From Amphibalanus amphitrite (lineage: Eukaryota > Arthropoda > Thecostraca > Balanomorpha > Balanidae): a DNA stretch of 64,000 nucleotides. Below, one piece after another: positions 52,466-64,000 of this stretch (position 1 is the first letter of the stretch; the number at the start of each line of letters is the position of its first letter). The position numbers and the translations under genes are program-made. The stretch covers positions 62,001 through 126,000 of the forward strand of contig NW_024882901.1 in assembly GCF_019059575.1 (NCBI RefSeq), written 5' to 3'. The notes under the pieces were generated by a model that did not search any database, was not told the origin of the DNA, and saw only the letters and a list, made by a program, of their open reading frames with translations.

Positions 52466-53459
52466 AGAAGGCCAGCACTTTAGGTATAGCTTTTTAGCAC
52501 GACTATTGCGTTCAGAGCTAAAAACAAAAAAAAATCGGTGGCTATCCCGACAGATGAACAAAAACAGAGAAAGTCATCTTCTGTCTTCTACATAGCGTAA
52601 GTAACAGTGCAGTGGTGAGAGGTGTAACATGCAGAGGGAGCATTGCTTAACCTCGGCTCCAGCCTCTCAAAGACTGTGACATCGGATGTGACAACGAATC
52701 TGTCTGTTTGGTCTGTCTTGTCGACAGACCAAGAAGACCACACGAGCAGATACCATACATACCTAATAACAAAACAAGTTCACAAGCATATGAATATTGT
52801 CATACAAAATAAACATTCTACCGGCAAATTACAGCACAACACCTGCACAATACCAGCTAAAAAGACAAAAAGTAACTACACAGATTTAGCCCACCGGATA
52901 CCTATCAGACGCAAATGCAGCCTTTTAGTTTGGCTCTATCTCTAAGGAAAGCATCAGCTCAGCTCCGTTACTTAACGCAAGTGCCTGAAATTCACCGAAA
53001 ACGTTATTACGGTTAAAATGTCCATTTTCCTCGGCCTTTCCCGGGTCGGCCGGCGGCAAATGGCGCTCGCCTCAAAAGGCGGATCAGATTACAGCGAAGG
53101 TCTGTAGCATCGGAGGCGTAATCGCTACGCAACGCTGCTCTAGGTTCGCTGAGCTATCGTCAACGTACTGAAACGACTCTGAGAAATGGTGGGCTTTCGC
53201 CACCTCATATCTAAGCAGTACGGCCTCTGAGAAACTTCTTCGGATCTTACTGAGCAAATAGAGAAGCAGAAATGCCATTGGGGTAAGCTTTCACTGACGT
53301 GCATTTCACTGACATGCATTTGTGCAAAAATGTGTGCGTGCACGGCTTGACATGGTATTATGTGTTCACAAATATGCACAGGGGGGACCTAAGGCAGTGG
53401 AATGAGTCATGGCTCACGAAGACAGCTGGCTAGCCCTTGCCCCCCGTACAGGAAAGGAG
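52466..53459. other. Intergenic DNA without recognised content
   Basis: No exon or clear repeat was seen. Short self-complementary words occur near 52715 (GGTCTGTCTTGTCGACAGACC-like), not enough for a feature. Confidence 0.4.
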
Positions 53460-54045
53460 TTAGCCCGCGCCGGGCGGGAGGAGTTTAGACACGCCATGCG
53501 GTTTTACGCAAATATCACAAAAACGACGGCGCTCCACGACGCCGTTTTCGGTACACCTCTTCATGCACTTTGTTGTACACGTTGAGAAAATTTCAGAGCA
53601 AAGTTGCTCAATAGCAGGTCACCATGTCACGTCGAGTTATTTTCCCTAGAAAAAGTTATAATGCTTGCCATTGCTACACTGACTGCACGATCGCTTTGAA
53701 ATTTGTGTGGTTGATAAAAGCAGCCGTATGCAAAACATGTAACTCACGGAATTTCGATATCGGTGTCCTGAGCTATGCGCCGATTTGTCAAAAAGTGTAG
53801 AGATGGGCGCAGTGTGACCTCTGATGACTTTTGGTGATATCGACATTTCACATGACCAGTTAGAGTTGACCGAAGTACCATCTTCGTGATTTTTGACGAT
53901 CTTTTGTTTCGACCACCGTCCACCGCTTACCGGGTTTCGCTTCTTGGCCCAAGAGCCGAGTTAGACGGGGGTTTTAAACAGCGCCCCCCCCCCTCTCTCC
54001 CGACCCGGCGCGGTTGGCACCGAGCACTGACCCCGTGCGGGTTAA
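53460..54045 (-). mobile_element. Family A element, short deletion derivative
   Basis: It starts TTAGCCCGCGCC and ends CGGGTTAA, with the family A blocks CAAATATCACAAAAACG, ATTTCAGAGCAAAG and CTTGGCCCAAGAGCCGAGTTAG in the orientation of copy 2. The middle half of the element is missing, leaving 0.59 kb. Confidence 0.65.
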
Positions 54046-57000
54046 AAGAATTGTGTTATTATATGGTGTTCGTTTTGAAAAGGTACAGAGTATCTGAATG
54101 TCGGCGAAAATTGTTACCAAATATTTCCTGACCTAGGTTGTAGCCAACTGGCCTTATTATCATATGGCCTTATTGTCATATACCAATTTGTTTTCTTTTT
54201 TTTTGTTATAAGGAATATGGATGTCTTTTTGCGCGGCTTAACGTCTGTTGCAAGCAAATGCAGAGCAACAAGGGCGTACTAACGCAACGGGAAGCGTTCC
54301 CGAACGCCTCCATAATTGTGGAAAGGTCCTGGCCAGGCCGGGTTAAGCGAAGATAGCTCACAAGAGACGTTTTGTTACATGTATGCAGACATAAAAGACA
54401 AAAAATACACATTGGCACGGATTGAGTTGTTTATTTACATACACACAACATATACATGTCTACATTGTGGCTTTTCAGTTGAACTGAAAATAGGTAAGAG
54501 GCAAATTACATAAGCAAGGATGAGAATATGATAAGGGAAGGAAATAGTTGAGAATTGTGCACGGCTGCGAGAGCTGCTGTCCAATTGGTGCTGCGCACAT
54601 CTGCAGCCTGGCAAGGAGAAGGATAAGTTTGAGGATAGCACCGGATCCTGGGTCCATAGGAAATGAAAACTACTACAGACTGTTATTAGAAACTGCCATA
54701 TCTAAAAATTGGAAACTGATAGTTATAACACTTCTACAACGCTTTGAACGGCAGAACATATACAAGTGAAGCAAATAACCACAAATCATTTGCATAACCA
54801 CATAGATATATAAGCAAATGCTTCGGAAGCCGCTCGAAGAAGATGATCTACTGATCACGCATAGGATTACACTTACTTTCACAGCGTAGGTGGGCAAGGC
54901 AGCTTTTCTTACACTTCCTGTATGCAGTTCCGCTACTCCATTGTTTAATTGCAATTAGGAAGAATACATGTGTCGCTCTACCGCACAAAAGGTCAAAATA
55001 CTTAAAAACAGCATTACATTTGATTCGAAGATAAGCCATCCCAAGCCGTTTCGTCAGGTTGCAATTATAATGATAACTTGCATAAGACGGGTAACAGAGA
55101 TGGGCTAGAAATAAATAAGAGGGGTAACATGAGATGCATATCAACTTTACTTCCTGCAAACAACCGTCTGTGCCGGTCCTAGTCACCGGCTAAATAGCTC
55201 TGCCTGACGCGGCAGCGGTCAAGCCCGTCATTGCGGGGCGCTGGCCGAGCCTCCCCCCCCCCCGTGCAAGGTCAGGGCGTTTGGCGCTGCTGTCGGCATG
55301 TCAGATCTATCCCTGTATGGTTTCAGTGCCCCCGTATGGTGTTTGGGCCAATCTGGACGGCCGTTCTGGCACACAGTGCGCAGTAAGAGGGGTGGAGCAG
55401 CGGGTTAGGTGGACCCGAACACAGCGCCCACTGCGCAGCAGTAAGGGGTAGAGCCACGCGGATATCATCAACACGGCGGACTGGACCTGTCGCACATACA
55501 GCACACAGTGGTATATGGACGTGAAGATGGAGCCGCCACTGGCCGCACTGGGCATGCAATGGTCAGGACTGACCGAACTGCCCTAAAATAATACACAGGA
55601 ACAGAAACTGGCCACGCCGCGCCGCGGTTGAGTCGATCAGGGGAGGAGGGCCGATAGGGGTCTGAGGATAGCGGTATCGAGTGACAGACACAGCGGCTCA
55701 GACCGCCCAAGTCCCGCCTTCCGGTCGAAGTCGTTGTTGCATTCGTGCAGTGCTGGCGCAGTTTATTTATCATGTTATATCTCTCCAAGGCATCCACTGT
55801 CGGAGGTAGTAAAATATTGGAAACGGGCAGGTCAATCAACGGTGAGCTTATTTGTTATTTTTCTGATTGGTGAAATAAGACTGGGCAATGTTTACAGACA
55901 TTCTCATTTCATCGTATGGCGCACGGCAGGTATGCATACAGCTAATATATATTCAGGACATTGCCGTAAGCAGGAGGCCACGCTCATATCAACGCAACCA
56001 TCTGGTAAACCATTTGCACCATGTGTACTAGTTATATTTCGCTAAATGTATGCCCAAATTTAATTTGCATGACAAAACATTGAAATGTCGGTTTAGAGGC
56101 TAGGTATGTGTAACGTATCTGAAAACAGAGGGCACGATTAATGCTTCAGGAACGCAACAAAGCATGTCAATTGTCAGGGTTCATTATCGAATACCTGTGT
56201 ATCAATAAGCATATTCAAATTGCCAGTGAAACAGACTCAGGACTCTTATATTCCTCTGATGGATAATGCATTGCAGAAATGCTTCAAACACATGCAGACT
56301 GCATTTAGTAGGAGACTATCTCCAATGAAATCTGGATTGGTTGAGGTAGCTCCGAGTGTGTTGCCAAGGGCAGACATTCCAGATAACATGTCAGGTCACC
56401 GGTCGATGGTTAATAGCTGCAAAAGTCAGTGCGCCCCGGAGTATCGCTTCCACGAGTGCCTAAGAGCGTTCCACGGTTGTGTCCGACAGAGCTCCCAAGA
56501 GGCCATGCCATCTGCCCGCTACTGGTGACAGATAACATCAGCAAGATACATTGACGGAGGTAAATCCCTTGCGTTCCTCCCAAGATCAGCGAAAAGCCTA
56601 TCAAAATACCTGGCAGCTGAGGAGAGATTGCGGTTTATTCACAACATGGGACATTTACCTGGGTATGCTCGGTAACTGAGAGAACGATAGTGGCTTACCT
56701 GTATGGATTGCACGGGAGCACCCGCGTGCTCTGCTGCTGTGAAGGTAATGAAAGCTAGCGGCACATTTATCTGCACTCTCCACGTCTGCGCCAAAAATAT
56801 CTGGCGGAATTTCCACGAAAATATTTTGATCAATAAGCCATCCCATTACGTTCACGTCTATTTCGTTCGGGTGTGGCTGTAATTCGGTGGAAATCTGGGG
56901 GACATCATGATACAACAATGAAATAAGATATACCGGACGCAATACGCTAAACATTACTGAACAGAAATTTGATACGCTTGGTCAGATTTCCTTGCAGCAT

Positions 57001-57339
57001 ATGAGTCGTTGTGTCCGGGTGAGCAAACCGTCCGCTGTCGACTCTGATTCATAATGCCATAAAAGACTATAGTCCAAACTGAAGCTATGTCATTCTCTGC
57101 TAAGATACGGCATTTTGTGCCTTTTATGCTCGTGCTACCTATATCATTCCACTGTAAAAAAAGCTTCACAAAATACTGAAGCTTTACAAAGTATTGGCCT
57201 ATTGAAGTCAGAGTTTGATTGAAATGGTTAAAACCTTCCAGTTGCAGTGATGTTTCGCCATCCACCACTTGCTGAGTTTATCTCCGTGTGTCGATAAGGG
57301 TTGTTGTTTATGCCTCACTCGTATTGGCCTTTCTATAGC
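54046..57339. other. Gene-poor intergenic stretch
   Basis: I could not support any exon. A GC-rich patch at 55180-55700 has a two-copy repeat (CAGTGCGCAGTAAGAGGGG and CACTGCGCAGCAGTAAGGGG). The frame at 56220-56528 has no recognisable domain. Nothing else stands out. Confidence 0.4.
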
Positions 57340-58690
57340 ACCTAACGTGTAAGAGGGAGCTCCGTAAGACCTTCCCCCTCCCCCCTCAGGCGTTCGGACC
57401 CTGATCGAGCTAGGGGCTAGAGCTTTGCAAAAAAATGTGCACGGATAAAATAAAATAAACAACATAATATTTGTTTCTTCATAATTGTTTTTTTTTGTGA
57501 TTTGAAATCAACGTTTCCGTTTTCTATAATTACCCGTAAAAACAAGTGTTGACAATTGACATGAAACAGTAATTTGTAGAACGCTTGATAATTCACGGCA
57601 ACTGCGCAAATCTGTTTAGTTACGGAGGTGCAAACAATTCCGGTTGTGGAGTTGTGAAACGTCTTAATTTGCGCTCCGTAGGTAGTTTGAAAGGGTGTTA
57701 ATTACGGAAGGTTGTTAGTTACGACAGAGTTTTATGAAACGAGGCCCAGTTGTTCTTGCAGGTCAGGTCAATAACCCAAATGTCCGGAAAATCGAGACCT
57801 GCTAGCTCTTCTTGAGATGAGGTTGAGGTAGATCAGGTCACGTAAGGTCTCAGCCATCAGGCGTTCCGCAGGCTATCCATAGTAGGTGTCAACTACAATG
57901 GATGGCCACCAGACTAACCACCACTGGCAGCTTCGCAATATGCTGCATGAGCACTTATGAATTACCTTGAGCTGACCTTCACATGACCTTGACACTCCAT
58001 ACAATGCATGGGAAAACTATAATTTCACATGCTGGCACATTTATTAGAGTCTGCAAACGCATAACCGGTTTCACGACGGGTTATCTGGCGAACAGTGGCG
58101 GATCCAGGGGAGGGCAAATAGGGCAATTGCCCCTCCCCAAACGGCATAATTTTAACAGCACGCCTATGTACAGTGCATGGAGAGAACCACGAAATTGTCC
58201 CTCCCAAAACTCGGAGCTGGATCCGCCAGTGCTGGCGAATGCACCAAACTTAACCAAATTATCTGCACCAAATTTCTTTTCCAACAAAAATCCTTCATAT
58301 CGTGAGCAAATTTCAGTACTTAAATGAAAACATTGTCTAATACTTTCGGAAAAATCAGGCATACCTATATGCAGCTGTGCGACCTCAACTGATGCCCTCT
58401 AAGAAACACAATGAACCTAATACGACTAAATCTACGCCAAATATGTACCAAATCTGCACCAAATGTTAGCCAGATGGCCGTCGTGAAAACGGCTAATTTG
58501 CACCGACATGCGTCAAAACACCATTCCGGCCTGAAATGTTCTCGAAAAAGGTCACAGGTCAAGGGTTGTTGGGGTCAGGACATGAAATTTTACAAATGGT
58601 GTAAATAACCTGATTAAATAACCTCATGGCAGTCAAAATTTCGTCGCAATCCGAAGCTTTTTACGCAAATTATTTGGTTAAAAAAAAAAT
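57340..58690 (+). mobile_element. Family B relic with two nested insertions
   Basis: Family B blocks appear at 57345-57425 (G/C runs, GGACCCTGATCGAGCTAG), 57765-57830 (CAGGTCAGGTCAATAACC) and 58540-58690 (GGTCACAGGTCAAGGG). Between them are an AT-rich insert at about 57430-57755, ending TTTTATGAAACGAGGCCC like some MITEs, and an hAT MITE at 58093-58231. Confidence 0.6.
58093..58231. mobile_element. 139-bp hAT MITE with 8-bp target duplication
   Basis: Ends CAGTGGCGGATCCAG and CTGGATCCGCCAGTG are inverted repeats with one mismatch. The 8-mer CTGGCGAA lies directly outside both ends (58085-58092 and 58232-58239), the hAT hallmark. A lone terminus of the same type is at 61835-61849. Confidence 0.92.
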
Positions 58691-61600
58691 GATAAAACAT
58701 TCAGTGTCGAACTTTCATCCCTAATATGATCCTGTACCTAAAGCCTACTTTAAAAGATTGGATGAGTCGCTTCATTAAATAGACAGTAATAGTTCTAATT
58801 TAATCAATAAAAACTGGTAGATTTTTGTGCAGACTATGGTTGGTTCCTCTGCTAAAGGGAGAGCTGTAAACTTTACATGTATACTTATTTACATTAAATT
58901 ACTTCTGTCTACATATCACATAACCTGCTTCGAGCTTCGTTGTACGAACTCCAAGGGCACAAAATACCTCGGTATTCAAAACTGTTAATGTAAAATGCAG
59001 TTATTGACGACTCACTAAGCCCACCTTGTGTTTTGTGCGTATCTCAAGATTAATTGCATTTAATGCAATCTCGGAACGGGTGGCGTCAGCCAGACCCGGT
59101 TGCGTACTGACGTCATAGGTCTTACCCTATACCAGGCCATGACGCTGGATGTCTCATTACCTCACTAATATGCTGTTCTCTGTTATCTGGATCGTTTTCC
59201 AGAACCGATGGCATAACTTCTACATTAGTCTCAGTCAATAGCGCACAGCTGGTCGCTAAGGGAAGCCTGCTGCTGGTAAACGGCATAGAATTTACGTCAA
59301 ACCGTGGCTGGTGATGAACAAAAACTCACATTAGGCTACTTAGCTGTCATCCAATAATCCGGAAAGGGTTCGAAACAGCTATAGATTTCAGTGAGGGACG
59401 CGCTTGGAGGCGCGTCATTGCATTGCGTAAGCACCTCAATGATTACCTGCGCTCTACGTCGTTGGCCCCGGTATGTCCCGTTTATAGTGCGCCCGGAGGG
59501 GACCCGTACCGAGTACACGGTGGAGAATGAAACAAAACCCAAACAGTACCGAATAATCATCGATAGAAGCTTATTACGTGTGTATTCTCAATTAATTAAC
59601 GTAAATCACCAACAAGTAGAGCCCCAATGACAGGCGAACTCAGTCAACGTGCAAATGTACAATGCCCAAAAACATTGTAGGTATATAATTATTATAGCGA
59701 CAATTTTACTGAACGACTGATTTAGCAGAACTCGGTAGGCAAAGCTCGCTTTCAACGCACTTAGGTCCAGCGGATAGGATAAAGCCCCGCAACTTTTCAA
59801 TATTTTTATATCGGCTAATTGCAACATCAGCGCCTAACACCTACATAATGTAATTTTCCATTTAGTTCTGATCTGTTGCTGAATTTCCGTGATCCTGAAC
59901 CGCATACCTACTTTTAGCGTGCTGTGTCCTCTTTACCAACGCCATGTCAGGCTAAAAGGTCATTCATGGTATACCCGTATGTAAACAAGTGAAATGCCGT
60001 CTCGTCTATGTGAATCTCACGGTTACGTGGATCAGGATGTCGGTCGAGGTTACTGTTTTTTGATATCCGCAGCCCTGGAATCGCCTATGGGGAAACGTTT
60101 GTTTGTGGTTTCCCCTTGGCCCTGGCAAACAACTCTTTCTTACAACTGATAAGCACTAAGGGCTATCAAATAGTAAAACGATTCACAAATACTTTGCCAA
60201 ATAAACGTATACGTTTTAGAGGTGCCCCTGGCCCTGTGAGGGCAGATGTGACAGAACTTTGTGTTGCATGTCATTATACATAACTAGTCTCCGTTGCGAA
60301 TCACTCACAAAAAAATGAGGGCATCCCAAAAGTAACCCCTGGAGCCGCCGCTGTTTATGCATTCGTTTTTAGACATTGACAAAAACACGAGGGAGCGTAA
60401 TGCCCACTGCCGCTTACAGGATTCAAGGCCGACAGGCCGCCCGAGGGTTCAAACGACCTTTTAATGAAACCGCTCCACAACATCAATGCCGTTCAAATGT
60501 TAATTTCAACCGTCCAGCATTGCTAGCTTAATTTTGCAACAGTGCAGGCAAACTTTTTAATATTGCGTTCGCTGATATGTCCCTACCTTAGTAGCAATGA
60601 CGTTTGTTTGTTTTGTTGGGTTAGGCTCTTTCGGTCTAGCGACACCATTTCCGAGCCGGAAGGATGATATGAATTAGAGGGAGACATTGGTCTGGGCGGG
60701 CACCCTGGTGACACGTCAGGCCTGAGCCCATCACGAGGACAGGCCACCTGCAGCCCCCTGACAGTTACTGCACCCGGCTTCGCGTCTGCTCCCAGGGGAG
60801 CTAGAGCTACTCGCATGGGATAAAGTTGCCCGTCCAGCCCAGGACAGAGGGTGGAGGCATGGAGGAGAAGGATTTGACTATATTGAGGATGGAAACGACG
60901 GAACGGAGGAACAATGACGGGAGGACTTCAGATTCACGGGAATCTGGTGTCTTTCATCCTTGGCCACGCTAGGGTGTCTAGTAGTGGACACTCTGTGAGC
61001 CTGTGAATGATATTTTCAGCAACTATGTCCTCATTGAAATCTAACTCTGGCCTCGAGCCTAGGTCTCATGGAGCGACCAGTAAATACTCGTTCCAAATCA
61101 GAATATCAGAATATCCCTGCTCGGTCGCTAGTCATCAGCGCCACTTCTGCCACAAGCAGCGCCACCTGTGTTTGTAGATGGCGTCACATGTCAGAAGCTC
61201 CATGCTGAGTCAACGGAGAGTGTGTTACCGTGAAGCAGCGCCCTCACCGATGCCCACTGCACAGTGCACAAGTATCCCTGGAGCTAATTAGATTCGGTTC
61301 AAAGGTTAAGCACAGCCGCCAGTTCGGTACCTCAACTCCTTTTACACTGAGAATATCCGCCATCCGTATCGAACCTTGAAATGGAAATTATCATGACAAG
61401 GTACAGCCAAACTACGAATGCCTGCGAGCAACTCTCCAACTGTGTAGATCCAAAATATATTCCCAACTATCTTATTTCCTGTTTCATATTAAAAGCAGTG
61501 AAGCTAGCATCTATACATCAATACAGTAGCAACAATACAGTGGGTGGCCGGAATGATATAATTGATTTTACTCTCAGCCTGCGCTCGGCTGAGCCTGCAG

Positions 61601-61900
61601 CCGAATGCAAATGACTTAAGGGGGGGGGGGGGCTTTGCCTCCCCCAGATTGTCACCGACGGCGACACTAAGCATCGCAGCGAGCCGCACGAGGCAACGTT
61701 GAAAAGATCTCGCCTATTCGCAGCTGAAAGAATCCTGAAATTGACATTTTGAAACCACGTGCCGGGTCACGGTTCTAGGTCAAATGCCAAAATGGAACAT
61801 ATTCACATTTAGCGAACGCAGTGTCCAAGACATCCACTGGCGGATCCAGAGAAGCGATCTTAGACGTTGCGGGATGAGGGCTACCCATCCCCCCACCCCC
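58691..61900. other. Gene-poor intergenic stretch
   Basis: No supported gene was found. The minus-strand frame at 59336-59560 has protein-like composition but no domain, start context or splice signal. A G run lies at 61620-61632 and a solitary hAT terminus (CACTGGCGGATCCAG) at 61835-61849. Confidence 0.4.
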
Positions 61901-61929
61901 ACATGTCGTGATTTCTGAAACCAAGCTGC

Positions 61930-62280
61930 GCTGTGCCTATTAGCTGGCCTCTGAACAGTCACCCCTGCAGCTCTGTCTGTGTGTTCCGTCTGAGCCGTCC
62001 CGACTACCGGGACGACACGTGGCGCTCGCGTCTTGGCACCACCCACCGACCTGCACCCGGCGCGGCCGCGGTAGGCAGAGCACCCGCCCAGTGCAGCTTC
62101 CAGTGCCGCGCCGCCGTGTGTGCTCTTCGCCGAGTGTGTGTGTGTGCACCTTTGAGCAGTGACCTGAAGCTGGACAGTGTGTGTTCCTGCGCGAGTTTAG
62201 AGTGGCACAGCGCGGCGCCAGAGCCGAAAAGTAGAGAAGAGCACTGCTCAGTGATCCTTCCTTACAACCAAGTGTGACGG
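61930..62280. promoter_or_regulatory. CpG-rich, promoter-like segment
   Basis: G+C and CpG rise sharply between about 61950 and 62230. Together with a second CpG-rich patch at 62740-63080 this suggests promoter or first-exon DNA of a gene that continues beyond the window. The open frames here have no recognisable domain. Confidence 0.3.
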
Positions 62281-62342
62281 GCCGTAAGGAAGAGTGGTTA
62301 TCGCCGTCTGTAACTTTCGTTGGCAGTGACTATTTCAATTGA

Positions 62343-62348
62343 TTTATT
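62343..62348 (-). terminator. Polyadenylation signal AATAAA, minus strand
   Basis: TTTATT on the plus strand reads AATAAA on the minus strand, about 45 nt after the stop codon of the minus-strand exon candidate at 62392-62603. The spacing suits a short 3' UTR. Confidence 0.35.
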
Positions 62349-62391
62349 TCACTGGCACCAGACAAGCTTGTTTCTGCGAAATGGAATGCAA

Positions 62392-62603
62392 CTAGTAAAT
62401 TTCTAATTTCGTAATCTCGTCAGCAGCTCGCCATCGTCTCAACAGGTTCAGCTTTAGATCAGGTGAGAAATCTACCGGTGTGTAACCCTGATGAATCAAT
62501 GTGATGACCCTCATCTGACGTCTAAAGGAGAATCTAACTGGAAAACCAGCAAACGCACCTTTGTAGTTTGCGATTTCATACTGGTTGAATTCCTTTTCCA
62601 ACT
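62392..62603 (-). CDS. Possible terminal coding exon of an unknown minus-strand gene
   Basis: On the minus strand a pyrimidine-rich acceptor (GTTTTTTACTTGGGCAG) precedes an open frame of about 70 codons ending in TAG, followed by AATAAA 45 nt later. The peptide (LEKEFNQYEIANYKGAFAGF, later TPVDFSPDLKLNLLRRWRAA) is not low-complexity and reads like protein, but I recognise no family. No upstream minus-strand exon was identified inside the window, so it could also be a fragment of a mobile element. Confidence 0.35.
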
Positions 62604-63509
62604 CTGCCCAAGTAAAAAACGTAACACAGAATGAATCAGTCACAGCCAGCCTGTCCTAGCACTAGCACACACTGAACTATAGTATCAACCGTCCTTTTGT
62701 CTGTCATAACCCACCACCGCCTGTTATTCGCCCATCAGTCCCCCCCCTCACCCCGCCCCTGCAGTGTGTCACTTGACCCGTCAACCCTCTCCTGGCAGCC
62801 CTCCCTCCCGCTCCACCCGTCGCTCCGGTCCGACCAGACCCACCGGTGACCGCCGCTCTGACCGGTCGGCTCGTGCACACTGCACCGTGCACGACCTGCG
62901 GCGCACGGTGCATAGAGAGCACGGCCGGTCAGCTGACCCGGCCGTACCGAACTGAGCCACACGCCGGCCAGCACGGCGGGTGGCTGAGGAACCAGCGCCG
63001 GGTGGGCTGCCAGCGGCTGGGGCTGCCACTAGCAGACGGACTAGGACGAGATGGCTCCAAAACACCACAGCATCCCGGTCAGACTATGGCGTGAAGCCTA
63101 GTCGCAACAGACTTCGCACAGGGTCGGTGGGGTGACGGTAGGTCACGCTCATCGGACATCGCCATCATCATCTGCAGGTACAGTCCACAGCAGAAGTAAT
63201 GTGAGGTTTCAGTCATGGGTATGTTCTGCTTCTGAAGCTTAGGAACGATTAACCAGACTACAACGAAACTTTGAATGTAGCTTATATGTATCGTCACTCT
63301 TGCAGCTGCAACTTTAGCTATTAACATCTTCTTTTCGATCATTCCGCATTAAACAATCGCCAGTCAAAGCCAACCGTTGAGATTGGTAAAACCCTACATT
63401 ACTTTAGCGGTGGGCTGTACCATTGAACTACAAATACAAGAGGCATGCCTCACATCATCACTAGCTCTCATCTCATCACTTCATTTTAAACGTGAAGCGT
63501 TGTAATGAG
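62604..63509. other. Unassigned stretch with a second CpG-rich patch
   Basis: From 62740 to 63080 the DNA is CpG-rich and all open frames look like composition artefacts. From 63080 to 63509 it is ordinary sequence with no feature that I recognise. Confidence 0.35.
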
Positions 63510-63878
63510 ATGGGAGGGCCAGAGACCTGCCGGCAGGGAACGGCACTGAATGCTAATAAAGCTGTTCCAGTTTTCCTTCTGCTGGTATCTCATTCAGCTG
63601 CAGCACGGCCGGTACCGAGGGATGCAGCGGCGGACCTCGCTCAACACGACAGCAGGGTCCACGTGTTCCCTGTCAGGGCCAGGGATCAGGGCATCGAGTT
63701 TGCTCACGGACCAGACTACAGTAGAAGAAAGGAAGACTCCGTGGGAATTGGGATAGACGGGAGAGATGGAGAGACAGAGGGGAGGGACGGACGAGCCAGG
63801 AGTTGCATTGGTTCAGTGAACCCCACCGAGCGATCAGATATATCGTCACTTGCCCAGGAATGGAGCACATATGGCTGA
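63510..63878 (+). CDS. Possible small secreted protein or peptide precursor
   Basis: From ATG 63510 the frame gives 122 residues: a polar start, a hydrophobic core AVPVFLLLVSHSAAA that could be a signal peptide cut before ARPVP, then a charged tail with a basic Ser-Arg-Arg-Lys site and Gly/Asp/Arg-rich repeats. This resembles a neuropeptide-type precursor only in outline. Alternatively, the CAG at 63596-63598 is a splice acceptor and only the part after it is exonic. No family is recognised. Confidence 0.3.
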   Translation: MGGPETCRQGTALNANKAVPVFLLLVSHSAAARPVPRDAAADLAQHDSRVHVFPVRARDQGIEFAHGPDYSRRKEDSVGIGIDGRDGETEGRDGRARSCIGSVNPTERSDISSLAQEWSTYG

Positions 63879-64000
63879 TTACTAAAGGCAGTGTAGTTAC
63901 CTCTGTTCTCCAGTCTACAGATATCGTATGAACACAGCGCTAACGAGCCTTCTCGTCAGACTGAACACGCCTAACCCTACAAAACGAGCAAACAATACCG

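Overview
The window looks like nuclear DNA of an invertebrate animal. The evidence is long introns with GT-AG splice sites, one large multi-exon signalling gene, several classes of DNA transposon, a LINE fragment and many minisatellites. There is no operon-like packing and no ribosome-binding-site pattern. An arthropod, perhaps a crustacean, would fit, but nothing in the sequence fixes the phylum, so this is only an inference.

The central object is one plus-strand gene that I rebuilt exon by exon from splice sites and codon phase. It has 12 coding exons from 11278 to 51112 and predicts 1175 residues. The protein has an N-terminal PDZ domain (about residues 13-90), a long disordered middle rich in Ser, Glu and Pro, a poly-Gln tract, and a C-terminal RGS domain (about 1046-1168). 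This is the architecture of PDZ-RGS3. All eleven junctions are phase-consistent and the spliced length is a multiple of three. A second first exon at 42064-42122, in the same phase as exon 9, would give a short RGS protein of 172 residues from an internal promoter.

Layout: 1-11 kb is upstream DNA with a CpG-rich stretch (2990-3420), a weak membrane-protein exon candidate (5900-6154), a TTAA-flanked element (6361-7400) and a dead Tc1/mariner copy (8204-9209). The gene occupies 11.3-51.1 kb, and its introns are full of repeats. About 51-62 kb is gene-poor and holds relics of the same repeat families. The end, 61.9-64 kb, has CpG-rich DNA, a possible minus-strand terminal exon (62392-62603) and a possible secreted-protein reading frame (63510-63878).

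The most unusual content is a superfamily of 0.6-1.3 kb TTAA-flanked, piggyBac-like non-autonomous elements. They have G-run/C-run palindromes just inside their ends and interiors packed with AGGTCA half-sites, including perfect DR1 nuclear-receptor sites. Two nearly identical copies lie in opposite orientation on either side of exons 2-7. At exon 2 the splice donor itself sits inside a tandem repeat that created stronger but unproductive donors downstream. Several long hairpins and foldback structures, two hAT elements with exact 8-bp target duplications, and two related 42-bp minisatellites complete the picture.
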